The translations under genes and the position numbers were made by a program. The notes under the pieces were generated by a model, which worked only from the letters and a program-made list of their open reading frames with translations, was not told the origin of the DNA and made no database searches. Source: Nocardia rhamnosiphila NBRC 108938 (GTDB lineage Bacteria; Actinomycetota; Actinomycetes; Mycobacteriales; Mycobacteriaceae). Taken from it: a DNA stretch of 64,000 nucleotides. Shown here one piece after another: positions 1 through 8,683 of this stretch. The DNA lies in NCBI RefSeq assembly GCF_000720425.1, contig NZ_JOAJ01000009.1, forward strand, positions 124,001 through 188,000, written 5' to 3'. The first letter of the stretch is position 1, and each line of letters begins with the position of its first letter.

Positions 1-598
1 GGAATGCGTGGTCCGGTCCGATAAAACCGGGCGTCCCGTCTACGACGAGGTGGTCGTCGACGCACCGCCGACCGGCCGGATCGCCAGTTTCCTCGACGTC
101 ACCCAGGCCATGGCCGAACTCGCCAAGGGCGGCCCGATCGCCGCCCAGGCCGACGGGGTATCCAAACTGCTGCATTCGGACCAGACGGTGATCCATCTGG
201 TGACGCTGCTCGAGGCACTGCCGGTCCAGGAGACCCTGGATGCCATCGCCGAGCTGCGCGGAAACGACCTGCGTATCGGCAGCGTGATCGTCAACCGCGC
301 CGCGCACAGCCCGCTCAACGCACAGACGCGGGCCGCCGCAGCAGCCGGTGAACTCGATACCGACGCCGTGCGCGCCGGATTGGAATCCGCCGGGATCACC
401 CTATCCGCGGCCGACTTCGCGGGCCTGCTCACCGAGACAGTGGAGCATTCCGCCACCCTCGGCGCCCAGGACACCAGCGCCGCCGAACTGCTGGATCTGG
501 AGGTCGCCCGGCTGCTGCTGCCCGCCCTCCCCAACGGTATGGACCTGGGCGGTCTCTACGAACTGGCCGCCCATCTGAGCGAGCAGGGAGTCCGATGA
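1..598 (+). CDS. ArsA/GET3-like anion-transporting ATPase, 3' part (BagA/Rv3679-like)
   Basis: The gene is cut by the left edge; the frame is open from base 2, so the N-terminus with the usual P-loop is missing. The visible part contains a VVDAPPTGR segment (switch-like region of ArsA/GET3 ATPases) followed by an alpha/beta core. The stop overlaps the start of the next gene (ATGA, 595-598), so the two are translationally coupled. The pair precedes whiB4 and ponA2, as Rv3679-Rv3680 do in M. tuberculosis, where the two proteins form an ATPase complex. Family assignment is firm. The transported or bound substrate cannot be read from sequence. Confidence 0.85.
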   Translation, partial: ECVVRSDKTGRPVYDEVVVDAPPTGRIASFLDVTQAMAELAKGGPIAAQADGVSKLLHSDQTVIHLVTLLEALPVQETLDAIAELRGNDLRIGSVIVNRAAHSPLNAQTRAAAAAGELDTDAVRAGLESAGITLSAADFAGLLTETVEHSATLGAQDTSAAELLDLEVARLLLPALPNGMDLGGLYELAAHLSEQGVR

Positions 599-1734
599 GC
601 ACCCGACCGGCAGGCCCGGCCCCCCTCGACATCTCGACCATCCTCGGCGACCCGACGGCTCGCGTCGTGGTGTGCTGCGGTTCGGGCGGCGTCGGGAAGA
701 CCACCACGGCGGCGGCGATCGCGTTGCGCGCGGCCGAGCAGGGACGCAAGGTCGTCGTCCTCACCATCGACCCGGCTCGCCGACTGGCCCAGTCGCTGGG
801 CGTCGCGGACCTGGACAACCGTCCGCAGCGGGTCGAACTGGGGCCGGAGGCGAAGGGCGAGTTGCACGCCATGATGCTGAACATGCGACGCACATTCGAC
901 GAGATGGTGCTCGAGCACACCTCCGCCGACAAGGCCGAGCAGATCTTCGCCAACCCCTTCTACCAAGCGGTGGCCTCCTCGTTCGGCGGCACCCAGGAAT
1001 ACATGGCAATGGAGAAGCTGGGCCAGCTCGCCGGGCACCGCGAATGGGATCTGATCGTCGTGGATACCCCGCCCTCACGTAACGCCCTGGACTTTCTCGA
1101 TGCCCCCAAACGGCTCGGCACCTTCTTGGAGGGCCGAATGATCCGGGTCATCATGGCTCCCGGCCGGGGCGTCGGGCGGTTCGTCACGGGCGCCATGGCC
1201 CTGGCCGTACGCGGGGTGTCGACCATCGTGGGCGGCCAGATGCTCAAGGACGCCTCGAACTTCCTGCAATCACTGGAATCGCTGTTCGGCGGCTTCCAGG
1301 AGCGGGCCAACCGCACATTCGCCATGCTGGCCAGGCCCGGTACTCATTTCCTGGTGGTCGCCGCACCGGAACCCGATGCGCTGCGCGAGGCGTCGTTCTT
1401 CGTGGACCGGCTGTCCACCGAACAGATGCCGCTGGCCGGGCTGGTACTCAACCGGACCCATCCGGTGCTGTGCTCGCTGCCCTCGGATCACGCTCTCACG
1501 GCCGCCGACGGGCTCGATGATTCGGATCCGCTATCGGCGGGAGTGCTGCGCGTCCACGCTCAGCGGGTCGCGACCGCACGGCGCGAACAGCACCTGCTGC
1601 ACCGGTTCACGGGCGCGCATCCGCGGGTGCCGATCGTCTCGGTGACGGCGCTGCCGTTCGATGTGACCGACCTCGACGCCCTACGAGCGGTCGGGGCGCA
1701 ATTGGCCGGTACGCGGACTCCCGAGGACCACTGA
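595..1734 (+). CDS. ArsA/GET3-like ATPase (BagB/Rv3680-like)
   Basis: This 379-residue cytosolic ATPase has a P-loop [10 protein letters not shown] near residues 26-35, followed by a [11 protein letters not shown] segment and the [15 protein letters not shown] switch region typical of ArsA-type proteins. It overlaps the upstream paralogue by 4 nt, which suggests a heteromeric complex as described for Rv3679-Rv3680. No membrane segments are visible. It reads toward whiB4, and a strong hairpin separates the two genes. The role in anion or envelope stress handling is inferred from the mycobacterial homologue. Confidence 0.87.
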   Translation: MSTRPAGPAPLDISTILGDPTARVVVCCGSGGVGKTTTAAAIALRAAEQGRKVVVLTIDPARRLAQSLGVADLDNRPQRVELGPEAKGELHAMMLNMRRTFDEMVLEHTSADKAEQIFANPFYQAVASSFGGTQEYMAMEKLGQLAGHREWDLIVVDTPPSRNALDFLDAPKRLGTFLEGRMIRVIMAPGRGVGRFVTGAMALAVRGVSTIVGGQMLKDASNFLQSLESLFGGFQERANRTFAMLARPGTHFLVVAAPEPDALREASFFVDRLSTEQMPLAGLVLNRTHPVLCSLPSDHALTAADGLDDSDPLSAGVLRVHAQRVATARREQHLLHRFTGAHPRVPIVSVTALPFDVTDLDALRAVGAQLAGTRTPEDH

Positions 1735-1771
1735 GCCGTCCGGGCCGGCTCAGCGCGTCCCGACCGGGCAA

Positions 1772-1807
1772 ACCGCCGGGCACTCGAAATCTCAAGTGCC
1801 CGGCGGT
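1772..1807. terminator. Convergent bidirectional terminator
   Basis: A 13-bp perfect stem (ACCGCCGGGCACT with AGTGCCCGGCGGT) closes a 10-nt loop between the ends of the ArsA-like gene and whiB4. On the minus strand it is followed by a short TTTG run. Its position between convergent genes supports use in both directions. Confidence 0.8.
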
Positions 1808-1831
1808 CGGTCGTCCAATAGGGATTTGGGT

Positions 1832-2155
1832 TTACATAGCCACCTGGTGCTGACGCTGCGCGTGGAAGAAATCCGACCACGAGGTCACCTCGGGATGCTG
1901 TTTGAGCAGCGCCCGCCGCTGCCGCTCGGTCATACCACCCCACACCCCGAACTCGACCCTGTTGTCCAGAGCGTCCGCCCCGCACTCCATCAGGACCGGG
2001 CAGTGCCGGCAGATCGTCGCCGCCTTGCGCTGGGCCGCGCCGCGTACGAACAGTTGGTCGGGATCCACTTCCTTGCATCGGGCCTGGGCCACCCAGGCGA
2101 TCCTTGCTTCGGCCTGCTCTACGTCCAATCGAGCGACGGGGGTTGTCATGTGCAT
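1832..2155 (-). CDS. whiB4: WhiB-family iron-sulfur transcription factor, WhiB4-like
   Basis: This 107-residue protein has the four WhiB cysteines that ligate a [4Fe-4S] cluster: one at about residue 27, then CRHC (C50, C53) and C59. The GVWGG turn and a basic C-terminal stretch (TERQRR) for DNA contact follow. The neighbourhood (ArsA ATPases on one side, ponA2 on the other) is the one I recall for whiB4 (Rv3681c). In mycobacteria WhiB4 is a redox-sensing regulator of oxidative-stress genes. Starts at 2155 and 2149 are both possible. A CRP-like site lies about 110 bp upstream. Confidence 0.93.
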   Translation of the reverse strand: MHMTTPVARLDVEQAEARIAWVAQARCKEVDPDQLFVRGAAQRKAATICRHCPVLMECGADALDNRVEFGVWGGMTERQRRALLKQHPEVTSWSDFFHAQRQHQVAM

Positions 2156-2264
2156 TTGGTGTGCCCCTTTGCCAGTCCGAACACCGGGTCACGGCGCTCC
2201 GGAATCGCGTCCACTACGCAGCAACCCGAACCCCGCTGCGAAGTGCACCACATTCCACATTGAG

Positions 2265-2280
2265 TGTTAGCTCTATCACA
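2265..2280. promoter_or_regulatory. CRP/GlxR-type operator
   Basis: TGTTA-GCTCTA-TCACA matches the CRP-family consensus TGTGA-N6-TCACA at 9 of 10 arm positions. It lies in the divergent interval between whiB4 (start about 110 bp away) and ponA2 (about 225 bp away). Apart from this site and the ponA2 promoter I see nothing else in 2156-2504. Binding is inferred from the consensus only. Confidence 0.5.
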
Positions 2281-2492
2281 CTGAGCTCTCAATCTAGGTA
2301 AAGGTATGCCCATTGCGCAAGACCGAGTGATGACTTTTTGGTACGTCCGTGCCTGCGGCCCGGCGGGCGACACCTGCCTTCCGCCCCGTAAACGCACGTC
2401 AAGCGCCCTGCGCGATACTCCCCGCTCAATACACTGATCAGCGAACACAACACCCGGCGTCCACACTTCACGAACCCCGAACGGTGACCCTC

Positions 2493-2498
2493 TACGCT
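2493..2498 (+). promoter_or_regulatory. ponA2 -10 box, leaderless promoter
   Basis: TACGCT lies 6 nt before the GTG at 2505 and no Shine-Dalgarno sequence is present. The transcript should therefore begin at or next to the start codon. Confidence 0.55.
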
Positions 2499-2504
2499 GG
2501 TGCT

Positions 2505-4892
2505 GTGCCGATCACACGTGCGCTCCTCAAGCTGGCGGGCAGCTGTGTACTCGCCTCCGTGCTCGTAGCGGGATTGTTGTTCCCGGTCGCCGGAGGTTTC
2601 GGATTCGTCTCGAATCGCGCCGCCGACGCCGTCGACAACGTGTCCGCGGAACTGGTCGAGGGAACCGTCCCCGCCGTGTCCACCATGGTGGACGCGGCCG
2701 GCAATCCCATCGCCTGGCTCTACGAGCAGCGCCGGTTCGAAGTGCCCAGCGACCAGATCTCCAACGATATGAAGCTGGCCATCGTCTCCATCGAGGACAA
2801 GCGCTTCGCCGACCACCACGGCGTCGACTGGCAGGGCACCATCCGCGCCTTCCTGACCAACACCAGCAGCGGAGAGGTCCAGCAGGGCGCCTCGACCATC
2901 GACCAGCAGTACGTCAAGAACTTCAACCTGCTCGTGGTCGCCAAGACCGATGCCGAACGCCGGGCCGCCATCGAGACCACACCCGCCCGCAAGATCCGCG
3001 AGATCCGCATGGCGCTGACCCTGGACAAGGAGCTCACCAAGGACGAAGTCCTCACCCGCTACCTGAACCTCGTCCCGTTCGGTAATTCCTCCTACGGCAT
3101 CCAGGACGCCGCCCAGACCTACTTCGGCATCGATGCCAAGGACCTGAACATCGCCCAGTCGGCGATGCTGGCCGGAATGGTGCAGTCCAGCTCCAAGCTG
3201 AACCCCTACACCAATCCCGAGGGGGTCACCGCGCGCCGTAATACCGTGCTGGACACCCTGATGCAGAACATCCCCAGCCGCGCCGCGGAGTTCCACGCGG
3301 CGAAATCGCAGCCGCTGGGTGTGCTGCCCGAACCGAAGGGCCTGCCCCGGGGTTGTATCGCCGCGGGCGACCGCGGATTCTTCTGCGACTACGCCCTGCA
3401 GTACCTGGCCGAGGCCGGGCTCAGCAAGGAACAGATCGAAAAGGGCGGCTACCTGATCCGCACCACCCTGGACCCCGCCGTCCAGGATTCGGTGAAGCGT
3501 TCGGTCAACGCGAACGCCGACCCCCATCTGGAGAACATCGCCTCGCTCATGTCGCTGATCGGGCCCGGCAAGGACAAACACCCGCTGCTCGCGATGGCGA
3601 GCAGTCGCACGTACGGCCTGAACCGGGACGCGCACGAAACCCTGCTCGGCCAGCCCTACACGATGGTCGGCGACGGCGCGGGTTCGGTGTTCAAGCTCTT
3701 CACCACCGCCGCGGCGATGGAGAAAGGCATGGGCACCAACGCCCAGCTCGATGTGCCGTCCCGGTTCGATGCCCGCGGCATGGGTAACGGCGGTGCCCCC
3801 GGGTGCCCACCCGAGACCTACTGCGTCGAGAACGCGGGCAACTACCGGTCACCGATGTCGGTGACCGAGGCGCTGGCCACCTCGCCGAACACGGCCTTCG
3901 TGAAACTCATCCAGGCCGTCGGCGTGACCCCGACCGTGGATATGGCCGTCCGGCTGGGCCTGCGCTCCTACACCGATCCCGGAACCTCCGGCCACGACGA
4001 CAACCAGAGCCTCGCCGACATGATCAAGGGCCAGAATCTCGGCTCGTTCACCCTCGGCCCACTCGCGGTCAATCCTCTGGAACTGTCCAATGTCGCCGCG
4101 ACCATCGCTTCCGGCGGAACCTGGTGCCCGCCCTCGCCCATCGCGGAAGTGATCGACCGCTATGGCAAGCCGGTTCCGCTCACCGAACAGGCCTGTGAAC
4201 AGGTGGTCGAACCGGGTCTGGCGAATACCCTCGCCAATGCCATGGGCAAGGACTCCGCCGGCGGCGGTACCGCCTCGGCGGCCGCCGGGAACACCGGCTG
4301 GAACCTGCCTGTCTCGGCCAAGACCGGTACCACCGAAAGCCACCGGTCCTCGGCCTTCCTGGGCTTCACCAACTCGCTCGCGGGCTCGGTCTACGTCTAC
4401 GGCGACAGCCCGACCCCCGGCGAGATCTGTTCCTTCCCGCTGCGCAACTGTCCGGCCAGCGACGCCAACGGCCTGTTCGGCGGTAACGAGCCCGCCCGGA
4501 CCTGGTTCGGCGCCGTCAAGCCGGTGGTGGGCAACTTCCCGCCGCCGGCCCTGCCGCCGGTCGACGAGAAATACGTCCGCGGCGCGGAGAACGCACAGGT
4601 GCCCGATGTGGTCGGGATGACCGCGGGCGAAGCGACCGGGGCCCTGACCGGGGCCGGTTTCAAGGTCACCTCGGTGACCTCACCGGGTTCGGCGCCCAAG
4701 GGCACGGTCACCGGATCGACGCCGAACGGGTCGGCGATCCCCGGCTCGCAGGTGACGATCTACCTCAGTGACGGCACCGTCCGCGAACCACCGCCGCCGG
4801 GCCGGCCGGCCGCGACCACCCCGAACGCCCCCGGGTTGCCGCTGCCGCCGTTCCTGCCGCCGATCCCCATTCCGGTGCCCATCCCCCGCTGA
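2505..4892 (+). CDS. ponA2: Bifunctional class A penicillin-binding protein with PASTA domain
   Basis: This 795-residue envelope enzyme polymerises glycan strands and cross-links peptidoglycan. A signal-anchor segment (about residues 9-35) is followed by a GT51 transglycosylase domain with EDKRFADHHGVDW and QGASTIDQQ. The transpeptidase domain has SVFK (catalytic Ser), SPN and KTGT motifs. One PASTA repeat (VPDVVGMTAGEA...) and a proline-rich tail close the protein. The GTG start was chosen because an AT-rich -10 box sits 6 nt upstream and the hydrophobic anchor follows directly; the open frame further upstream has no signal sequence. Length is close to the 810 residues of mycobacterial PonA2. 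Confidence 0.93.
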   Translation: MPITRALLKLAGSCVLASVLVAGLLFPVAGGFGFVSNRAADAVDNVSAELVEGTVPAVSTMVDAAGNPIAWLYEQRRFEVPSDQISNDMKLAIVSIEDKRFADHHGVDWQGTIRAFLTNTSSGEVQQGASTIDQQYVKNFNLLVVAKTDAERRAAIETTPARKIREIRMALTLDKELTKDEVLTRYLNLVPFGNSSYGIQDAAQTYFGIDAKDLNIAQSAMLAGMVQSSSKLNPYTNPEGVTARRNTVLDTLMQNIPSRAAEFHAAKSQPLGVLPEPKGLPRGCIAAGDRGFFCDYALQYLAEAGLSKEQIEKGGYLIRTTLDPAVQDSVKRSVNANADPHLENIASLMSLIGPGKDKHPLLAMASSRTYGLNRDAHETLLGQPYTMVGDGAGSVFKLFTTAAAMEKGMGTNAQLDVPSRFDARGMGNGGAPGCPPETYCVENAGNYRSPMSVTEALATSPNTAFVKLIQAVGVTPTVDMAVRLGLRSYTDPGTSGHDDNQSLADMIKGQNLGSFTLGPLAVNPLELSNVAATIASGGTWCPPSPIAEVIDRYGKPVPLTEQACEQVVEPGLANTLANAMGKDSAGGGTASAAAGNTGWNLPVSAKTGTTESHRSSAFLGFTNSLAGSVYVYGDSPTPGEICSFPLRNCPASDANGLFGGNEPARTWFGAVKPVVGNFPPPALPPVDEKYVRGAENAQVPDVVGMTAGEATGALTGAGFKVTSVTSPGSAPKGTVTGSTPNGSAIPGSQVTIYLSDGTVREPPPPGRPAATTPNAPGLPLPPFLPPIPIPVPIPR

Positions 4893-4913
4893 CCCCGGCG
4901 GTGCGGGCGCGGC

Positions 4914-5378
4914 CTACAGCCGCGCCTTCACCGCCGCCGAGATCCGGGAGCCGTCGGCCTTGCCGGCGGCCAGCCCGGAGGCCACCTTCATGACCTGGCC
5001 CATCTGCCGCATCCCGGGCCGTTCGCCGAGTTCCTCGGCCACCTGGGCGATCGCGGTATCGGCCAGGTCGGCGACCTCGGCGTCGGTCAACTGGGTGGGC
5101 AGATACTCGTCGATGATCCGGGCCTCGGCGTGTTCGTTGGCCGCCAGCTCACCACGGCCCGCCTGGGTGTAGATCTCGGCCGATTCGTTGCGTTTCTTCG
5201 ACTCCTTGGTGAGCACCGCCACCACCTCGGCGTCGGATAGTTCGCGGGCTTCCTTCCCCGCGACCTCGCTCGTCTGGATGGCGGCCAGCAGCATCCGCAG
5301 GGTGTTCAGCCGCAGCGAATCCTTCGCCTTCATGGCAGCGGTCATATCGGCGCGCAGCCTCGATTTCAGTTCCGACAT
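4914..5378 (-). CDS. GatB/YqeY-domain protein
   Basis: This 154-residue helical protein belongs to the YqeY family, which resembles the tRNA-binding tail domain of GatB and the C-terminal part of some glutaminyl-tRNA synthetases. Recognisable family features are the SELKSRLRADMTAAMKAKD N-terminus, the LPTQLTDAEV segment and the GMRQMGQVMK motif. The ATG at 5378 has a TACCGT box 7 nt upstream and no Shine-Dalgarno sequence, so it looks leaderless. It converges on ponA2 with 21 bp between the genes. The cellular role of the family is not settled. Confidence 0.88.
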   Translation of the reverse strand: MSELKSRLRADMTAAMKAKDSLRLNTLRMLLAAIQTSEVAGKEARELSDAEVVAVLTKESKKRNESAEIYTQAGRGELAANEHAEARIIDEYLPTQLTDAEVADLADTAIAQVAEELGERPGMRQMGQVMKVASGLAAGKADGSRISAAVKARL

Positions 5379-5581
5379 GGGCAGAACGGTAGCCGCTGCA
5401 CCCCGCCACGCCCACCGGATAACCCGCTGGGCCGGGCGTGTTCGCTCCCGCGCAGATCGGTCGTTTCCCGAGGCCACAGGCGTGTCCTCGGCCGCGGCGG
5501 TGTGTCACCTGCCCGCCATATGGCCGAAACTGTGGCTCAACACGCTGCGCGCCCAGCCACCTGGTCACCTATGCTGGGCAA

Positions 5582-6544
5582 ATGCCCGTGATCTCGACGT
5601 CGGTCCTTCGCCGAACCGTATTCGGCGCCGCCGGAGCCGCGGCGGCCGGAGTCGGCTATGCCTCATTGATCGAACGCAATGCCTTTGTTCTGCGCGAAGC
5701 CACGATGCCGGTGCTGCGGCCGGGCTCGGCGCCGCTGCGGGTATTGCACATCAGCGATCTGCACATGACGCCCGGGCAGAAGCTCAAACAGCAGTGGTTG
5801 CGCGAGCTCGACCGGCTCGAGCCCGACCTGGTGATCAACACCGGCGACAACCTGTCGCATCAGAAGGCCGTGCCCGCGGTGGTCCAGTCGCTGGGTGGAC
5901 TCCTGTCCCGACCGGGCCTGTTCGTGTTCGGCAGCAACGACTACTTCGCGCCGGTCCCCAAGAACCCGCTGAAGTATTTCGACAAGAACCACAAACGTGT
6001 GCACGGCGCCCCGCTGCCCTGGAAGGATCTGCGCGCGGCGTTCACCGAGCGCGGCTGGCTGGACCTGACACACACCCGCCGCGATATCGAGGTCGGCGGG
6101 ATCCGCATCGCCAGCGCGGGTGTCGACGATCCGCATCTGCAGCGCGATCGCTACGACACCATCGCCGGCGCCCCGAACCCGCTCGCCGATCTCCGCATCG
6201 GCCTGACGCACTCCCCGGAGCCCCGGGTCCTGGACCGCTTCGCCGATGACGGCTACGACCTGATCCTGGCCGGGCACACCCATGGCGGCCAGCTCTGCCT
6301 GCCCGGGTACGGCGCCCTGGTCACCAATTGCGAGATCGACCGGTCGCGGGTCAAGGGTCCGTCCAAATGGGGTGCGCACACCCGGCTGCACGTCTCCGCG
6401 GGAATCGGTACCTCCCCTTGGGCGCCGTACCGCTTCTGCTGCCGGCCCGAGGCCACATTGCTCACCCTCGTCGCCGTCCCGCCCAAACAGCCCGCCGCCG
6501 ATTCCGGCCACGGGGTGTCGGCATCGCAGGCAGTCGCCCGGTAG
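5582..6544 (+). CDS. Membrane-anchored metallophosphoesterase (Rv3683-like)
   Basis: This is a 320-residue calcineurin-like phosphoesterase. An N-terminal hydrophobic stretch (residues 8-28) probably anchors it. Dimetal-site motifs are visible in order: HISDLHM, NTGDNLSH, GSNDYF (the GNHD equivalent, with Ser-Asn-Asp) and GHTHGGQ. The YaeI/YkuE-like architecture suggests a phosphodiesterase acting near the membrane. TATGCT lies 6 nt upstream of the ATG, giving a leaderless promoter in the short interval divergent from yqeY. Substrate unknown. Confidence 0.88.
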   Translation: MPVISTSVLRRTVFGAAGAAAAGVGYASLIERNAFVLREATMPVLRPGSAPLRVLHISDLHMTPGQKLKQQWLRELDRLEPDLVINTGDNLSHQKAVPAVVQSLGGLLSRPGLFVFGSNDYFAPVPKNPLKYFDKNHKRVHGAPLPWKDLRAAFTERGWLDLTHTRRDIEVGGIRIASAGVDDPHLQRDRYDTIAGAPNPLADLRIGLTHSPEPRVLDRFADDGYDLILAGHTHGGQLCLPGYGALVTNCEIDRSRVKGPSKWGAHTRLHVSAGIGTSPWAPYRFCCRPEATLLTLVAVPPKQPAADSGHGVSASQAVAR

Positions 6545-6560
6545 TCCGCGCGACTACCGG
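6538..6560 (+). terminator. Hairpin at the 3' end of the metallophosphoesterase gene
   Basis: A 9-bp perfect stem (CCGGTAGTC with GACTACCGG) with a 5-nt loop spans the stop codon. No U tract follows, as is common for actinobacterial terminators. Confidence 0.5.
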
Positions 6561-6630
6561 AAAAGAGGCCCTGAACAGTCGGTTTCATTTCCGGACCGGA
6601 CCTGATGTAAGCTATCGCAGGTCCGCTTCA

Positions 6631-6704
<74 letters not shown>

Positions 6705-6727
6705 CTCGTGTTGGTCGAGACACGACT

Positions 6728-6758
6728 AGGCCCCTGACCATTGGTCAGGGGCCTTTTT
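6728..6758 (+). terminator. Rho-independent terminator after tRNA-Pro
   Basis: A 12-bp perfect stem (AGGCCCCTGACC with GGTCAGGGGCCT) has a 3-nt loop and is followed by a T5 run. It is one of the few canonical U-tract terminators in the window. Confidence 0.92.
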
Positions 6759-6827
6759 CGTATTCCGGGCCGAGCTACACGCCAACGGGTTCGTAGCAAT
6801 CGATCCGGCCGGGCCGGGTATCCGAGT

Positions 6828-7775
6828 TCAGAACTCCAGGACGATCCGTCCGCGCACCCCGCCTCCTTCGAGTCTGCGATGGGCTTCGCTCGCCTGCTCG
6901 GCCGGCAACAGATCCGCCACCCGTAGGGTCAACACGCCCGAGGCGACCAGCTCGGAAAGGCGATCGAGCCGGTCCTTCTGCCGGATATCGGTGCCGACCA
7001 TGATCTCGTGCACGGTCAGGCCGGGGCGGGGCGCGACTCCGCCGTTCAGCCGCTCGGGCCGCAAGGCGGCGTAGGCCCCGCCGGAGCGGACCACCGGGGT
7101 GATGTGGTCACGCAGGAGGGCGCCGTCGACCACGCCGTCCACCCCATCGGGGAAATGGGCCCGGATCTGCGCGACCGTCTCCGCACCGCGGTCGACGACG
7201 ATATCCGCGCCGAGGGCCCGGACGAGATCGCGGTCGGCGGGGGCAGCATCGGCGATCACCTGGAGCCCCGCGTGCTTCGCCAACTCGACCGCGTAGCCGC
7301 CGACGGCACCGGCCGCGCCGGTCACCACCAGAGATGCCCCCGGCTCCAGGGCCAGGCGGTCGAGGGCCTGCCAGGCCGTCAGCCCGTTCATCGGCAGGGT
7401 GGCGGCGGACGCAAAATCCCGGCCCGCCGGGAGCGCGGCCACCGATTCCGCCGGTACGACGATCTTCTCGGCGTACGCACCGCCGCCGTCGAGCACCGGC
7501 AGCGTGATCGCGACGACCTCGTCGCCGGTACGCCATCCCGTGTCAGGGTCGGCCTCGTCCACGGTTCCCGCCGCATCCCAGCCGGGGATGTAGGGCGGGG
7601 TCACGCCGGCGTACCGGTCGTGCACCAGCCCGCTCCGGGTCACTGTGTCCGAGGGGTTCACGGCCGCGGCCCGCACCCGGATCCGCACCTGCCCGGGACC
7701 GACGGCAGGTTCGGGAAGTTCGAATGCGCGTAACACCTCGGGCCCTCCGGGCTCGTCGAAACCGATGACCCGCAT
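6828..7775 (-). CDS. NADPH:quinone oxidoreductase, zinc-independent MDR family
   Basis: This cytosolic medium-chain dehydrogenase/reductase has about 315 residues. It shows the MRVIGFDEPGGPEVL N-terminus of quinone oxidoreductases, a GroES-like domain and a Rossmann fold with the nucleotide motif GAAGAVGGYAVELAKHAG. Zinc-binding cysteines are absent, as in the QOR subgroup. The ATG at 7775 was preferred to a GTG 12 nt earlier because AAGGTGG sits at proper spacing before it. A perfect 24-bp palindrome lies directly upstream. Physiological substrate unknown; quinones or enones are likely. Confidence 0.88.
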   Translation of the reverse strand: MRVIGFDEPGGPEVLRAFELPEPAVGPGQVRIRVRAAAVNPSDTVTRSGLVHDRYAGVTPPYIPGWDAAGTVDEADPDTGWRTGDEVVAITLPVLDGGGAYAEKIVVPAESVAALPAGRDFASAATLPMNGLTAWQALDRLALEPGASLVVTGAAGAVGGYAVELAKHAGLQVIADAAPADRDLVRALGADIVVDRGAETVAQIRAHFPDGVDGVVDGALLRDHITPVVRSGGAYAALRPERLNGGVAPRPGLTVHEIMVGTDIRQKDRLDRLSELVASGVLTLRVADLLPAEQASEAHRRLEGGGVRGRIVLEF

Positions 7776-7790
7776 AGTTCGTCCCACCTT

Positions 7791-7814
7791 CCGGTTCGAT
7801 AGCTATCGAACCGG
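7791..7814. promoter_or_regulatory. Perfect 24-bp palindromic operator
   Basis: Two 12-bp arms (CCGGTTCGATAG and its exact reverse complement) meet with no spacer, 15 bp upstream of the quinone oxidoreductase start. The core is GATAGCTATC. The sequence differs from the operators at the nearby TetR gene, so a different regulator probably binds here. Between 7815 and 7996 I see nothing else. Confidence 0.6.
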
Positions 7815-7996
7815 GCCAACGTGGGAATCAGCGGTGGTATTCCGCATCGGGTGCTCGCGGCCGGTGAACGCCGAAGGATTCCGCGTTCGCTGCCCCTCGC
7901 CTCGCCCGGGCAGTATCGGAACGAAGGCCGAAGTCATCGACGCCCGTGCGTGGCGGCGCCTGCCGGAACCGACCGGGAAGTCAGTGTTCCCACGCT

Positions 7997-8578
7997 CTAT
8001 CCCGGACGTTCGTCCGAGGTCAGGGCGCTTATCGCCGCTCCGAGCCGGGCTCCGCTGGGCACTTCCGCCCCCGGACTGCTCATCCACTGCATCACCAGGC
8101 CGTTGAGTATGACGAAGTACAACTCCGCGACGGCACGTGCCCGGGAACCGTCGAGGCCGGGATAGGACTCGGCGACCAGATCCGCGATCCCGGATACCGC
8201 GATCTCGTACATCTCCCCCATCCGCGGCTGTTCGCTGGGGGTCCGGTAGATGCGGACCACGTTTTCCATACTCGCCACCAGCACATCCCGATTGCGGTCG
8301 AACAACTCGGCGATACCGTCCCAGACCTCCGGGAACGCCGCGCCCGCCGACCGGCCGGCGGTCGCTCTGATCCGCCTTTCGAGATCGTCACCGATCACCC
8401 GGCCGGTCTCGTCGGTGAACGCCTCGGTGAGCAGACGGTCCTTCGAACCGAAGTGGTAACCGATGGCGGCCAGGCTGACTCCCGCAGTGGTGGCGATATC
8501 GCGGGCCGTGGTGGCGGCGAACCCGCGTTCGTAGATGCAGGTACGCGCGGCCGCAAGTAGGTCCTCCTTGTTTCCCAT
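7997..8578 (-). CDS. TetR-family transcriptional regulator
   Basis: This 193-residue repressor has an N-terminal helix-turn-helix (about residues 8-50: ATTARDIATTAGVSLAAIGYHF) and a variable ligand-binding domain. It is transcribed divergently from a flavin monooxygenase, and the 105-bp interval holds three similar dyads. It therefore very likely represses both itself and the monooxygenase until a ligand binds. TAGAGT lies 6 nt upstream of the ATG and suggests a leaderless mRNA. Confidence 0.9.
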   Translation of the reverse strand: MGNKEDLLAAARTCIYERGFAATTARDIATTAGVSLAAIGYHFGSKDRLLTEAFTDETGRVIGDDLERRIRATAGRSAGAAFPEVWDGIAELFDRNRDVLVASMENVVRIYRTPSEQPRMGEMYEIAVSGIADLVAESYPGLDGSRARAVAELYFVILNGLVMQWMSSPGAEVPSGARLGAAISALTSDERPG

Positions 8579-8599
8579 GCCCCCACTCTAACCGCGTAT

Positions 8600-8651
8600 T
8601 AGACATTTGTTCTAGACATTCGTTCTACATCTGTGTTAGACATATGTCTAA
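8600..8651. promoter_or_regulatory. Triple TetR operator between regulator and monooxygenase
   Basis: Three related dyads are present. Two imperfect, end-overlapping copies of TAGACAT-n-TGTTCTA occupy 8600-8614 and 8613-8627. A perfect palindrome TTAGACATATGTCTAA occupies 8636-8651. All share TAGACA/TGTCTA half-sites, as expected for a TetR dimer. They lie just upstream of the regulator's -10 box and about 33 bp before the monooxygenase start. Confidence 0.7.
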
Positions 8652-8683
8652 GACATTCGAGCAACTTCCGAGCGAGGACACCG

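Noticed and set aside
2289..3635. A 448-codon open frame antisense to ponA2
   Set aside because: ponA2 carries all catalytic motifs on the other strand; the antisense frame shows no domain.
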